DNA of 64,000 nucleotides from Hemileia vastatrix (Eukaryota; Basidiomycota; Pucciniomycetes; Pucciniales; Zaghouaniaceae). The number at the start of each line of letters is the position of its first letter. Positions within the stretch are counted from its first letter, which is position 1. The translations under genes and the position numbers were made by a program. Below, piece by piece: positions 31,901 through 44,510 of the stretch. The notes beneath the pieces are model-generated. The model had not been told where the DNA came from and did no database searches. It saw only the letters and a list, made by a program, of their open reading frames with translations. The stretch covers positions 17,716,501 through 17,780,500 of the forward strand of contig JASXTE010000016.1 of the NCBI GenBank assembly GCA_030280995.1. Direction: 5' to 3'.

Positions 31901-34052
31901 CTATCACCTCCTCTCCAAACTTTTCCACATTTTCAAAAATATACTCCTCCTCTCCAACAGATACCCCTTTCCTTCTAAAATTCTTCTTTTTATTTTCTGC
32001 AAGGGTGGGACTAATCATAAATAAGTCATATAAAGATAGAGGAATCTGGTTTTTATTTACTCTACCAAAAAAAGTCTCCTTAGAATTTTCTTGACCAGAT
32101 ACTACTGGCATTTCATATTGAACTATACTTTTGATAAAATTGGCCCTGGGAATCTCTTGAGGAGCCACATTTCAATCTTCACCCCCCATAATATCATCTT
32201 GATCTACCATAAACCTAGATCCATCACCAGCTTCTTTCACTAATCAAGATCCATCACTGGTTCTCCTTACCCCCTCCATAGAAGTAGGAAAAACACAACT
32301 TTCTCTGGGAAGAGACCCTATTGGTACATCTTCCTCAGAATTATATTTGTCTTCTTCAGGCACATGCTCACCATTTAAATCAAATTTTCCATTACTGTGA
32401 GGACCCATATCCACCATTCCCTTCTGAATTTCATAAATTTTTTCATTGGTGTAAAGTTTCTTTTCAATATTTTTTATTTAAGCATTACCTGGTTTAGTCC
32501 TAAGTTGGGTTTGTATGCTACTTTTAGCTTTAGTAGCAGCTTCTCTTTTGGCAGCATCAACATTGTATCCACCAATCATAAAATTTCCATCCACCTTAGA
32601 GACCATTCCCATTTCTAATCAGCTAAGTAAAGTTGTGAAAGTGGCCTTACTGAACTCCTTTTCTTTAACCTTATCTATTTTTCCACCATCAATACCACCA
32701 TCCTTTTTACCACCTTTCACATTTTCATCATCATCACCAGTTAACTCTTCAAACCTGGCTCTCCTTTCATCTCTCATTTTCCTCCTAATTAAATTTGAAG
32801 GGGCTTTCTTGTCTCTGGCTTTGATGAAGGATCCATCAGGGAATTTTTAAACCATTCCATCAAATTTGACTCTACCAGCTTGCAAGTTTCTATCCAAAAA
32901 ATGACAATCTTCTGCTTTGTTCCCCCTCCTATTACAATAGGAGCACACTCTAGGCTCTTCATAACTACCATTACCATTCCCATTACTACCACCACTTCTA
33001 TTTCAAGCCCATTAAATGGGTTTCCATTTCCATTATTTCCATAATTCCTCCTCTCATTACCTCTTGATTGATAAGTAGAAGAAGTAGAAGTTGTAGCAAA
33101 AGGTGCTCTGTTGGCCTTCTAAGTCTCTTGGACAAATATTTTGAGCTCCTTAGTTAAGTCAGCTAAATGATACACTATTTTATTATTGAAACCCCCATCA
33201 AACTTAGAAACAGGCTTACCCAACTTAGCCTTGACCATAATATCATTATTTTCAGCCAAAACTTCACTAACCTTGCTAACATACTAAGTACAGGATTCCT
33301 GATACTTTTCCAAAGCCATTAATTTTAAATATGCCTGAATTTTTTCTTTGATGACCTCTAGAGCAGGCAGTATATGTTCCTCATTTTGTAAATCATTCAT
33401 CAAGTTTTTTCCTAGAAAGCTCCTTCAACACATCAATTCAGATTTCCCTAATAAATTATGATCAAAATAAATCCTTTTCCTTATTTTAATGACCTATCTC
33501 CTCCACCAGAATCAAATATTCCACTACTTCATGAAACTGCCTACATAAATTTTTGAAGTCTACCATAGTTGAAACATCAAAATTTGACTTGACAATCACT
33601 GAAAATCTTATTTAGGTACATCATAGTATATCTGACTCCCCATCTATCAACCATCTCTTTTGACAATTTCAACCAGTCCCACTTTTTATAACCTTCCATG
33701 GAAATGACCTCCATTTCCACCTTTCCATCCACAATAAAGAACCTAATTTGTTTTACAATTTCCAACTGTGAAGCCCCATCAACAGCAGCAGAAGATTCAT
33801 ACCAATTCAAAAACAATTAGAATTATTCCCTATTAAACCTGGGTTCATCCCAAGATAATATCCTGACTAACAAATTAACAGGAAGAGAAACACCAGATCC
33901 AGTAGCAGAAGACATCCCAAAAGTATAAGATAAAACCACTAAAATAAGATAAGTTTTCAATATGTAAGCCTCTGGCAGTCTAAGCAAGTCCAGATATTAA
34001 GTCAGATTGACTAAAATCTAGAGAGTTCAAAACCCACATTGGGTGTCACCAA
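28977..34052 (-). pseudogene. Ty3-type Gag-Pol pseudogene, family B copy 1
   Basis: Decayed polyprotein on the - strand. Order: PBS at 34031-34052; gag (33816-33577, 'LNWYESSAAVDGASQLEIVKQIRFF'); zinc knuckle at ~32945 ('CSYCNRRGNKAEDC', its His changed to Asn); linker (32168-31794, 'APQEIPRANFIKSIVQYE'); protease motif 'LVNSGSQIRFIS', where the catalytic Asp is Asn; RT start (30489-30304, 'LLKHSYGEPYKIPVVFHETLQ'); RT core ~30250-29830 with 'SRPLTTFYTPHG' and 'FIDYARIKD' at the active site; RNase H ('AGWIYLAVDSS', 29744-29430); and 'KPGITLTMPDGLSRR' near 29120. Stops and frameshifts are numerous. No integrase remains; the element is cut at ~28977. Confidence 0.85.
34031..34052 (-). promoter_or_regulatory. 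Primer-binding site, family B copy 1
   Basis: On the - strand TTGGTGACACCCAATGTGGG directly follows the LTR end TCTTTCTACA. It starts with TTGG-TG, the complement of a CACCA tRNA end. The + strand copy at 36958 has TTGGTGGTGCCCAACCTGGG. The tRNA is not assigned. Confidence 0.65.
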
Positions 34053-35040
34053 TGTAGAAAGACTCTTATAGTCTCCTTGCTGTAAACAGAATACAAGGGA
34101 GTTAGATAACCAAATAAAACCCTGTCCCTTAAAGTCAATAAAGAGTTCACAATTAACTGAGCTAAATCATTTAATTGATATAAATGACAAATAGACTATT
34201 TGTTATAGACAGTGTTGAGATTTTGAATCAGTGATGTTAATAATGAGGAGAATAAATACAACAGTAAATCTGTATTTTAGAATAGTTATTTAAATGATTT
34301 AACAATATGTTTTTATGAAGCTTTTATTTTTCATAAGATTTAGATGTTAAATTTAGATCTCTGGTGATGAGACCTTTTAAATGGTAAACTATAAGTTAAT
34401 GTATATGACGTTGAGTGAAATTTATAAAATTTTATGTAAAAGGGTTATATTTATAAGGGTATTACAATTTAATAATTTGTTATGTAAATAATGATGAATA
34501 TTGTTGTATGATGTTAACATGTCTGTATGTTCTTCTCTCATATCTGATTTTGAGTCTACAGTATTTATATGCATAGAATTTCATGTGCCCTATTTTCCCT
34601 AGCCAGAGCATCCCCAAGCTTGTCCAAAGATCACTGGAGTTTGTATATAGCTCTTCTAGAGCATTCCAAAGCTTTTCCGGACTTCCAGACTCAATGAGAA
34701 CATTAAAATACAACTAAAAAATCTAGAAAAATTAAAGATGATAGAGCTGATTCTCCTATACAATCCCATCCAGTTTTTGTAGTCTGCGCAGCTCTATTTA
34801 TCTAATAAAAATCATCAAAGTTAAGTAAAGTATGAAAAATAAATATATTCAAAAATACTTTATAAAATTATTAAAAATAGAATAAAAATAGTAAAAATTC
34901 CATAAATATTTTCAATAGTTCTTGAGACTACTGAATTTAATTTTCATACACTTTTAGACCTATGCTTGAATTTTCTGACTGTTAATTAATTATTTAATCT
35001 TGACTCATAAAATTGCCTCTTTTTAGCCCCTTTTATATAC
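34053..35040 (-). repeat. 5' LTR of family B copy 1
   Basis: Begins TGTAGAAAGACTC at the PBS junction and can be followed as an inverted relative of 35975-36957. Shared blocks: the PBS-proximal 60 bp, CTCTGGAATGC/GCATTCCAAAGC, CTGCGCAG, and TTAATTAACAGTCAGAAAAT. The far boundary is approximate; TATATAAAAGGGGC on the - strand near 35030 may be the promoter TATA box. Confidence 0.6.
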
Positions 35041-35046
35041 TCATTA

Positions 35047-35244
35047 GGGGGTATCAAAGTCAGAAATTTGTAATTATTTAAAAGAAATTTCACATTACAA
35101 AAAGAAAGCCAGAAAATTGACTTTAACTCTCAATAAAAAGGTGTTTTTGGGGCACAATATATCATATTTTAAAAAATAGTCATGGTTGATTTGGTGTAAA
35201 AATGAGGTATTTTTAAATGGATGATTGCTAGCTTTGATACCCCC
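35047..35244 (+). mobile_element. Small TIR element M2a, copy 2
   Basis: 198 bp, ends GGGGGTATCAAAGTCAG and GCTTTGATACCCCC, flanked by ATTA and TATT. Same family as 19131-19325 in reverse. Non-coding. Confidence 0.8.
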
Positions 35245-35249
35245 TATTA

Positions 35250-35667
35250 GGGGGTATCAATGTTCAGGGATCCGCAATTAGGGATCAGGAATTTTTTTCT
35301 CCCAGGATCAGAAATTATTAATTGCGGAAGATTCTTATCCAGGATAATGCATTATCCCACCTCTTATACCCCAATTTCTATTCCTAATTCCTGATCCCAA
35401 ACTGATTACATCCATGAGGCATATCCAGAGAGTAGTCCAAGATGTGGTTATGGCAGAAAGTTGTGCAACATGTGGTTATGACAGAAAGTTGTCCAAAATT
35501 TGGTTATGAAAAATTGAGTAGAAAAATGTCAGATAAGAAGTGAACATTGACACCTAAAGTGTCTAATAACCCAATTATCAGAAAAAATATTTGCGTAAGA
35601 TAATTGGGGTATAAGGATTTTTAAACGCAATTAATTTAATTGTGGATCCCTGAACATTGATACCCCC
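35250..35667 (+). mobile_element. TIR element M2b
   Basis: 418 bp with terminal inverted repeats of 31 bp differing at one position; the right-end form has T where the left end implies C at a CpG. Ends are GGGGGTATCAATGTTCAGG and CCTGAACATTGATACCCCC. Flanked by TATTA/TATT, so TA or ATT is duplicated. It shares only the first nine bases with M2a. Inside, about 35435-35515 holds three imperfect 28-bp units around ATGTGGTTATGRCAGAAAGT. Non-coding. Confidence 0.8.
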
Positions 35668-35693
35668 TATTTTCTTAATTATACATCATCATA

Positions 35694-35974
35694 AAATTAG
35701 ATTGGATTTTCCAATATCAATAATCAACCACATATATCCTCTTATAAATAATATTTAGTGCTACACTAATATTCAAACTGCCATACCGTTAACTAATTGT
35801 TTTATCTTGACTTATATAATTGACACATTTTCACATTATAAACATCCATTCTTTTAAGATAAAATTAAATAAAATTAGATTTGCCCTTCCAATTCTTAAA
35901 ATAACCATCCCAAATCATCCTTAAAATAACTCTTAGTGTTGTACTAACCTCTAAACTTCCACACTGGATGATTT
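35694..35974. repeat. Two diverged direct repeats of ~175 bp
   Basis: AAATTAGATTGG..TTTCCAAT to ATTCAAACTGCCATACCG (35694-35795) and the related AAATTAGATTTG..TTCCAATTC to CTCTAAACTTCCACACTGG (35868-35967) share the frame 'TTAGTG.TR.ACTAA...CAAACT.CCA.AC'. Possibly LTR-derived. No ORF. Confidence 0.45.
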
Positions 35975-36957
35975 AACTTTGTGGGAGCATAAAATTGGGT
36001 GTTTAAAATGGTTCAAAAGGTTTAATTTTACAAGACAAGAGGGAAAAATTAATTAACAGTGAGAAAATTTGAGTTAAGGTTTTAAAGTGTGTGGAAGTTA
36101 AATTCAGGAGTCTCAAGAACCATTGGGAAGTTTAGTGGAATTTTTTACTATTTTCCTTCTATTTTTAATATTTCTTATAAAGTATTTTTCATTATTTTTG
36201 ATTTTTCATCATTTACTTAACTTTGAAAGTTTTTATTAGATTAATAGGGCTGCGCAGAATACAAAAGCTTATTGAGATTATAAAGGAGAAGAGGCTCAAT
36301 CATCTGTGATTTCTCTGTATTTTTTATTAGTGCTTAAAGGCTCTAATTGAGTCCGGAAGTCTGTACAAGCTCTGGAATGCTCCAGCTGGGGAAAATAAAG
36401 CACATGACATACTATGCATATAAAGCTTTTAGACTTGAAATTAGAGCATTATCATACAGTTTCAGACATCTTAAGATACAAAAATTATCTAGAAGTGCAT
36501 ATTAACAACCACATAATTATATTACATAACAAAGTATAAAATTTTTATACCCTTATAAATAAACATTTTTACATAACAATTTATAAATTTACTCATCAAC
36601 TAATAAATATATACTTATAGGGAACCATTATAAAGGTCTCAACATCAGGGACTTGATTATAACAGCTATTTCCAATAAAAAATAAAAGCTTCATAAAAAC
36701 ATATTATTCAACCATTTAAATAACTTTTCTGAATAGAGCTTCACTGTAGTATTTCTTTCCCTCATTATAAAGAACACTTATTCTACATCTCAAAAAAATT
36801 AATATTAAACAGTTTATTGGTAATTTCATAATAATTACAGATTTTAGCTTAGGTAATAGTGAGTTCTATATTTACTTAAAGGGACAGGGTTTTCTTTGGT
36901 TTATTCAACTCCCTTGGATTCTTCTTACAGTAAGGTGACAGTAAGAGTCTTTCTACA
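35975..36957 (+). repeat. 5' LTR of family B copy 2
   Basis: Ends ..GTAAGAGTCTTTCTACA at the PBS (36958). Inverted relative of 34053-35040. The start is approximate because the two LTRs have diverged and no clear TG boundary is visible. Confidence 0.6.
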
Positions 36958-39130
36958 TTGGTGGTGCCCAACCTGGGGTTTGAATTCTCTAGCTTTTAAT
37001 CAATGTTTCTTGGTATCTGGACTTGATTATCCTGAAAGAGGCCTATTTAACAAAAACTTATACTATTTTTAAGGATTATCTTACAAATTTAGTATTTCTT
37101 TCACTCCTGGATCTGGTGCTTTTCTCCCTGTAAATACATAAGTCAGGATTCTATCTTGGGATGGGCCCAAGTTTAATGCAGAAGAAGTTAAATGGTTTCT
37201 AGATCTGTATGAAGCTTCTTCTGCTTTTAATGATGCTCAACATTTAGATATGGTGAAGAATATTAGGTTCTTTATTGTTGGTGGACAGGTGGAAATGGAG
37301 GTCATTGCTATGGATGGTTACAAAAAGTTTCACTGGTTGAAATTCTAAAATAAGATGGTTGATAGATGGAAAGTTAGGTATAATATGGTGGACCTTAACA
37401 GGATTCTCAGTGATTGGAAATCTAAAAGTTGTATTTAAACAATTTTGGTCTTTAAAAAGGTATGTAGGCATTTTGATGAAGTGGTGAAATATTTGATTCT
37501 GGTGGAGGAGATAGGTCATGAAATTAAGACAAAATATTTATTTTTGTCATATTTTAGTACTGATATCAGGATGGATGTTTTAAACGAGCTTGATTAAAGA
37601 TTTACCAAATGGGGAACATAATCTGCCCGCTCTAGAAGTCATTAAATAAAATATTCAGGCGTATATAAGAATAATGGCATTGGAAAAATATCAAGAATCC
37701 TGCACTCAATATTCTAGCAAGGGTAGTGAATTTTTGGCCAAAAATAATGATATTATGGTCAAGGATCAGGAGGAAAATAAGGCTCAGTTGGGTCAGCTTG
37801 TTGCAAAGGTTGAGGGGAGTGTGGATAATAAGATGGTGGATAATTTAGCTGAATTAACTAATAAGCTCAAAATATCTGTTCACAAAAATCAGAAGACTGA
37901 CAGAGTGCCTGTGGCTTCATCTTCAACATCTTCTTCTTATCAATAAAGAGGTTATGAGTGGAGGGATTATGGATTGAAGGGCAATGGAAATAGGTTTAGT
38001 GGTAATTGGAATGGAAATGGTGGTATTACTTGAAATGGTAATGGTAATGGGGGAAATGGTTGAAGAGGTGGTTATGTAAAAAATAGGGTGTGTTCTTATT
38101 GTTATAGGAGAGGACACAAAGCAGCAGATTTTTATTTTTTGGAGATGGACTTGCAAGCTGGTAGAGTCAAACTTGATGGAAAGGTTCATTAATTTCCAGA
38201 TGGATCTTTCTTTAAACCAAGTAATTGGGAAGCTCCTTTGTATTAAGTTATAATAAATATGATGGCTGAAAGGAGAGTCAGGCTAGAAGACTTATCTGGT
38301 GATGATGATGAAAATGTTAAAGGTGGGGAAAAGAATGGCAGAAATGATGGTGGAACAGTAGACAAGCGAAAAAAAGAGGTCTGTAAAGCCCTTTTTAACA
38401 CTTCTTTTGGTGGATTGGAGCTATGAGCAGTTATTAAGGTGGATGGTTACTCTATTCTTGGGGAGTATGATGTAGATACTTCCAGAAGAGCTGCTGCTAC
38501 TAAAGATAAAAGTAGCATTCAAAGCAAACTTAAGGCAAATGCAGGTAAGGCTAAAATTATGAAGATTTAAAAGAAAAATTAATCAAAGGATGAAATTTAT
38601 AGAATAGAGAAGGGGATGACATATATGGGGCCTCCCAGTTTTGCAAAATTTGATATATATGGTGAGCCTATGCCTAAAGATGACAAATCTGATTCTGAGG
38701 TAGATGTACCAATAGCATCTCTTCCAAGACCAAGTTTTGCTGGTCCTATTCCTATGAAAGGGGTAAGGAGAACCAGTGATGGATCTGGCTTAGTTAAAGA
38801 AGCTGGTGATGGAGCTAGGGTTATGGTAGATGAAGATGTTATTATGAGGGATTAAGATTTAAATGTGAATTCTCAAGAGGTGCCCAGGGCCAAGGTTATC
38901 AAAAGTGAAGTACAATATGAAAGTCCAGTAGTATCTGATCAAGATAATGCTATGGAAATGGTTTTAGGTAGAGTGAATCAACTTCATATTCCTCTATCTT
39001 TGGGGAAATTATTTACAATTAGTCCTGCCCTTCAGAGAAGCAAAAGAAGCATATGAAAAGGAGATAGGTATCTGTAGGAGAATTAAAGTATATTTTTTAA
39101 AATGCTGAGAATTTTGGAGAGGAGGTGGTA
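36958..39130 (+). pseudogene. Family B copy 2, segment 1: PBS, gag, zinc knuckle
   Basis: PBS TTGGTGGTGCCCAACCTGGG at 36958. Gag core around 37160-37330 ('SKFNAEEVKWFLDLYEASSA'), a helical segment (37674-37946, 'EKYQESCTQYSSKGSEF'), zinc knuckle at ~38092 ('CSYCYRRGHKAADF', last Cys lost), and a 38616-39056 linker ('NSQEVPRAKVIKSEVQYESP') that aligns with copy 1. Several stops. The reading is broken at 39131 by a family A solo LTR and resumes at 40376. Confidence 0.8.
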
Positions 39131-40370
39131 TATTGGCAGGTCGTCTAGAAGATGAAGGAAAAGAGGGACAAAAGAAGAAGTAGAAGAAGAAAATAAAGAA
39201 GAGATTTATAATAGCAAATGAGAAATTAAATTTAATTGAGGTTATGAAGAGGAATACAATGATACTTTATAAGAAATGACACAATAGTAGATTCAAGTGA
39301 TATTTAATATATTTAATGTAATAAGCTATAACTCAATGCACAACAATCAATTATTATTGTTAGTAGACTTATGGCAACTTTAGAATTATATAAAATTTAG
39401 ATTAGAACTGTAAGACTAATAAAAATAATAATAATTTTTATGATATTTAAAAATATGAGAAAGTATGAGTGTCATAAGTAATGATCCACCAGAGAGGTTT
39501 ACAAGGCCATTTTAAAGGCAAGACAACCTTCTGGAGCAGTTCAATACTATTTAAAAAAGAGTAAGACAATGTGAAAATAATTAAAAGAATTTTAATTAAA
39601 AACATAGAAAATAAGAACAAAAAATTAAACCCGTGAATAAGCAACCATTTTCCCACAATAAAATTCTAAAAAGAAATAGAATTAATAAAATGAATAACTA
39701 AGTGAGTATGAAAAATGAAAACTGTGAGAAAGAAATCTAAAACAGGTAATACAAATAGCTGAAAATGGTTTAGTTAAAACAAAAGGAATTATTTTCACAC
39801 TTTTATTATATATAATAAATCTTAATTCAATATAAATAAAATTAAATTAATAATTTTAACTATTTCAAGTAATTTAATTATTAATTTAATTGAAACAACT
39901 AATTAATTTAATGAAATAACCTTTTTAGAATGAGAATTTAAATTTATCATATTAAATAAGTATTTTACTTAATTTAGTAATTTTAATGACACAATTAAGG
40001 GTCAAAGAAGCGCCCAATATTTGTGGATAGTATTCTATGATAAGATGTATTTAGTTTATATAAATTTTATTATTTAAGTTGTAATTATAAGTTGAATTTT
40101 ACACTTATAATATAATTTTAAATAATTAATTTATTAATTTAGAAATATCAAATACATACAAAATGTGCCATGATTTTATATAATATGATATCCTTTTATG
40201 TAATAAAAAGTTTCTTAATATAAAAATTATTTTACTTATAAAATATTTATATAATTTTATTCAATAAGATTTTTTATTGTAACTACATAAAATGTATAGC
40301 ATTATTCCCTTAAATGATTCAAGTAATTTATCATATAATTTACTGGGCTCCTGAGATAGCCTGGCTGACA
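39131..40370 (-). mobile_element. Family A solo LTR
   Basis: 1240 bp, starting TATTGGCAGGTCGTCTAGAAG (a mutated form of TGTCGGTCAGTCGTCTAGAAG) and ending ATAGCCTGGCTGACA. Flanked by a perfect 5-bp duplication TGGTA (39126-39130 and 40371-40375). No internal region, so it arose by LTR-LTR recombination. It splits the protease region of family B copy 2. Confidence 0.9.
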
Positions 40371-40412
40371 TGGTAACTCTTCCTATACTCCTTTAGGCTA
40401 TTTAATAGTAAT
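40371..40412 (+). pseudogene. Family B copy 2, segment 2 (42 bp)
   Basis: Short bridge between two insertions. CTTTAGGCTATTTAATAGTAAT matches copy 1 protease coding ('GYLMVMLNG' region) read on the - strand near 31850-31870. It proves that 39130 and 45304 belong to one element. Confidence 0.75.
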
Positions 40413-43400
40413 CACCACGCAATATTTGGGGGGGACTTGCTAGCAAGTCCTCAACTTGAATTCAGATGGAATTCAGACTGAACTCAGACTGAACTCAGAC
40501 TGAACTTTACTTTGAACTCATCTTGGGCTCTTAACCAAACATGGATGAGTCTGTGCTTGAGTAATAGTGAAAGTTTAATTAATAATTTATAGAAATAATA
40601 ACAAGGGAAGATTAATAATCTGATCCATTCACAGAATTTTTTTCACAAAACTCATTTTCATTTTCATTTTGAATTTCACCTGATCACTTAAAAGACTGAA
40701 AATTATACTATTTATTTCAAAAACATCACTTTTAACCTCTCTAATTATTTTATTCTATTTTTTTTGAAAAAATATAAAATAATATCAGTGGTTCTCTTTA
40801 ATGATAACTCCTTTTAACCAAGAATTTGAAGCTTTTATTTTTTAATTTAAACCATATTACCTGATATTTTTTTTTGTATTTTTATTATTTCTTATTATGC
40901 AATATAATTATTTTAAACTCAATGGAATTATTTAATAAAAATATTGAACCATAAAAATTCTCAAGTTTCTATTCTAGAATACTGTGAAAAGACTCATAAT
41001 TAAGAAAAATAAAAGATAGAAATATGTTTTCATAATTTCTGTTTCAATGAAGTTCTCTAATATCTTCTTTACACTTAGCACTAATAATTGATAAATTGTT
41101 TAATTATATGTCTAGAAAGAAGTATAATTCTTATACAAGTGAATTTTAATCCAGTTTTTTCCATTTTTGTATGCAAGAAGATGATTAAAATTAAAAGGAA
41201 ATATCTTTTTGCTCTTTTTTTTTCTATCGAATATTCAACTACTAAGAATTTTCACAATATTAATTTATTCAATGTAATACACATATGATTTTCTGGAACT
41301 CTTCATGATGTATTTCATCAAAATTCAATGTTAATATGGTTATTTGGTAGAGTAATCTCATGAGTTGAAATAATTAATCACTACTTAGTGAATTTTTCAT
41401 ATGAAAGACTGAAATTCAAGCTAGATGTAAAAATTTAAAGATAATTAAAACAAAGTAGTATAAATTTATTTAAACTTTAATTTTAGTACTTGATTTTGCT
41501 TCAATGCTGTATTGTGGGATAATTTCAGTGTCAACCTGGGAATAAGCACCATATAATTTGAAAAGTGATCTCATGTTAAAAAATGTGCTTCAGGTAGATA
41601 TTTTGATTGTATTATTGTTCAAGAACTGAATTAAATAGGTAAAAGTGGTAATTTTTCATAATTCTATCAGTTTCAAATTAAAAAACTATTATATGATATT
41701 CATTTTGTAAAAAAGACACAATAGGTAATTTAGATTATACCCATTTAGAAAAGCAGCTGTAAAGGCAATCAGCTTTTTATTAAAAATAATATTATTCCAT
41801 GTTTTAAATGAAAAGAAAAAATATTTCAATTCTATGGTTTTGAAAAATAAATTAAATGAAACATTTCAGGTACGCTTTTTTAGTCATTAGAATCAAAGTT
41901 TTGATAGGAGTAATTCAAAACTGAACACTTACACGCAATTGTAAAATTATATATATGGGTTCAAGATTTATCAATGATTTATTGGAATTATGATATTTAT
42001 GCTGATTGGTAGATCTTATATGATGTTTCTATTCAGTTTCTAAGTGTATGAAAAACAATCCCTTTGATATTTTATTTAAACAGAAGAATTTAAAAATTTT
42101 CTTGAAATTGGCCTTATCACAAAGCAATACTGGAATGGTTATATTGTTATAAAAATTAATTTAAATAGCAATATTTCAAATCTTCATAACAGATTTTAAA
42201 CTAAACATAAATATTAAAATTTGACTTTTTATAAAAATATATATTGATTTAAAAGATATTTACTTATTTTTTTTTTTACAAAATGACCAATTTTATCCTG
42301 TGAGGCTTCCATTCAAATTAAATGTGTAAGTCTAAAAAATTAATATGATGCTCTGAATACTCTATATAATGTGTACCTAAGGCAAAAATAATGTTTTTTT
42401 GAAGTACTTTAAATCTAAGCAGAAGAGCTGATATCTTTTTTATGTAATATAGTTGTATAAAATTGATTTTTAGGTAGTTTCGTAATACGTAATATGGAAA
42501 GAAATCATATCATAATAATATATAATCAACTTAAAACTTTTTTTAATATAATATTATCTAAAAATAATTCTTAATATGTACTTATTTTTAGAACTTCAAA
42601 GTGTTTAATAAAAATATTTTGATATAAAAATATAATTATTTTTATATTTAAAAGTAATTAATAAAACTTCTAAAAAAGTATAAATTTTTTCATGGCTTAA
42701 ATTATTATGAACCACACTTGGAAACAAGATTGCATTGAGAGTTCAATCTAAGTTCCACCAAAAACATGATAAATAATTTTTTTGAAAATGTATATAGTCA
42801 TTGAAATAAAAAAAAATTAGTAAAAGAAAGGACTCAGATATTTTATTCTGTTACTGAATATATTATCATAAATATATTGAGGTAGATAACTTATTGAAGT
42901 TTTTTAAATTTGCAGTTATTACAGTCAATTATCCAGTTATATATAGCAATCACAAAACAAGAAATAAGCCTAAATGGTTATATATGTGGATAAATCTTTT
43001 CCTCAACCTTTACCCTAATTATTTAATTTAATTCAAAGCTATTTTTAATCTAACCAACATATTTTACTATTACATTTAAAAATAAATACAATAAACTCAA
43101 AAAATACATAAGTTCAATAGTTTAAAATTTCTTTAAATGTTTTATTCTAGTTTTTAACTTTTTGCTACAATTTTCCTATTATATTATTTATTTATATCAT
43201 GTATAGTTATCAAAAGAATTCTGTGAATTATTGTGTAAAAAAGCAAAATAGTATTTCATTATCAATTATTTTACTATATTACTTTCTTAGTCTTAAAGTG
43301 CATTGTAAATCAAAAATATAAAATAAAGATGTATAAACTATAGGTTTAAGTTAAAAAATATCAATAAAAAATAATTATCAATCATTTTCCATATCGGCAG

Positions 43401-43429
43401 AATAGAGCTGTAGATTGAGGGGGTGGACT

Positions 43430-44510
43430 CTGATGTTCGCCCGAAGAACAAAGTTCACACTCCATTTTTCACTACCTCAATGGACAACCTCTCAATCTCT
43501 CCACACAAATTTTTCTGCTTTTTCATTTCTGTTAATTCTATTACCACTCACCACCCTTTTATTGCCCTCCTGATACATTTGCTACACCCTTTAAGCTTCA
43601 AAATCTATGTTTAAGCCCTCCTCACTACTCCCCTCCACTCTATTTTCACTTTTAACACAACTACACCCCTTTTGCAACCTCTCGCTCACCTCCCATTCCC
43701 CTCACTCACCCCACTCACCTCCATTAGCCCTCACCAGCCTTTCTCTCACATTCTAAAACTATTACTCACCTCCCCAGTTTATTGTCCACATCCCCCAGCT
43801 CTCGCTTACCTCCCCTAGCCCTTTCTCACCTTCCCAATCTTTCCAGCCCTTTACTCACCTCTTCCAGCCTCCCCCAGTCCCTTACTTTGGCTGGAGATGT
43901 GAGCGAGGTGCTGTAAAGACTAAGGAAGGCTGGGAGAAGTGAGTGAGAGGCTTTTATTACCTCCCACAGACACCACACAATATGGGGGGCGGACTTGCTA
44001 GCAAGTCCGCAACCTTGGACCCAAACTCACCATAGATTGAACACACATTGAGCTATTGATAAAGGAACCATTCAATCAGGGATGAACACCACTCAGCAGA
44101 ACAGTTTTAGGTGGGTGTTCAAGTAGAGTTCAGTATGGGTTCAGTATGAGTTCAGTCTGAGTTCCATCTGAGTTCCATCTGAGTTCAGGTTGAGGACTTG
44201 CTAGCAAGTCCACCCCCTATATTGCGTAGTGAGACTTTCAAAGCCCCTCGCTCACCTCCCCCAGCTTCCCAAGTCCCTTAATTTGGCTGGAGATGTGAAC
44301 GAGGTGCTGTAAAGACTAAGTAGGGCTGTGAGTAGTAGGTGAGAGGCTTTTATCAACTCTCCTAGCCCTTTAAGGACCCTTGCTCACCTTTTCCAGCCTT
44401 CCCGAAGTGGGTTAGGGGATTTTATAACCTCTCCCAGCCCTGTAAAGCCCCTCTCTCACCTTCCCCAGCCTTCCCCAGTTCCTTTATTTTTCTGGGGGAG
44501 GTGAGCGATG
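43430..44510. repeat. C/T-rich minisatellite-like array
   Basis: Repeats of CTCACCT(C/T)CCCCAGCC spaced irregularly, plus a longer duplicated unit: 43873-43960 and 44271-44356 both read CCCTTA.TTTGGCTGGAGATGTGA.CGAGGTGCTG and end GAGAGGCTTTTAT. A CACTA-like MITE sits between the two units. A G-rich counterpart lies at 44810-45010. Confidence 0.65.
43971..44231 (+). mobile_element. CACTA-like MITE copy 3, nested in the large element
   Basis: 261 bp, same orientation as copy 1: CACCACACAATATGGGGGG left, TATATTGCGTAGTG right, AGA duplicated (43968-43970 and 44232-44234), perfect palindrome at both ends. Inserted in the repeat array of a relative of its own superfamily. Confidence 0.9.
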
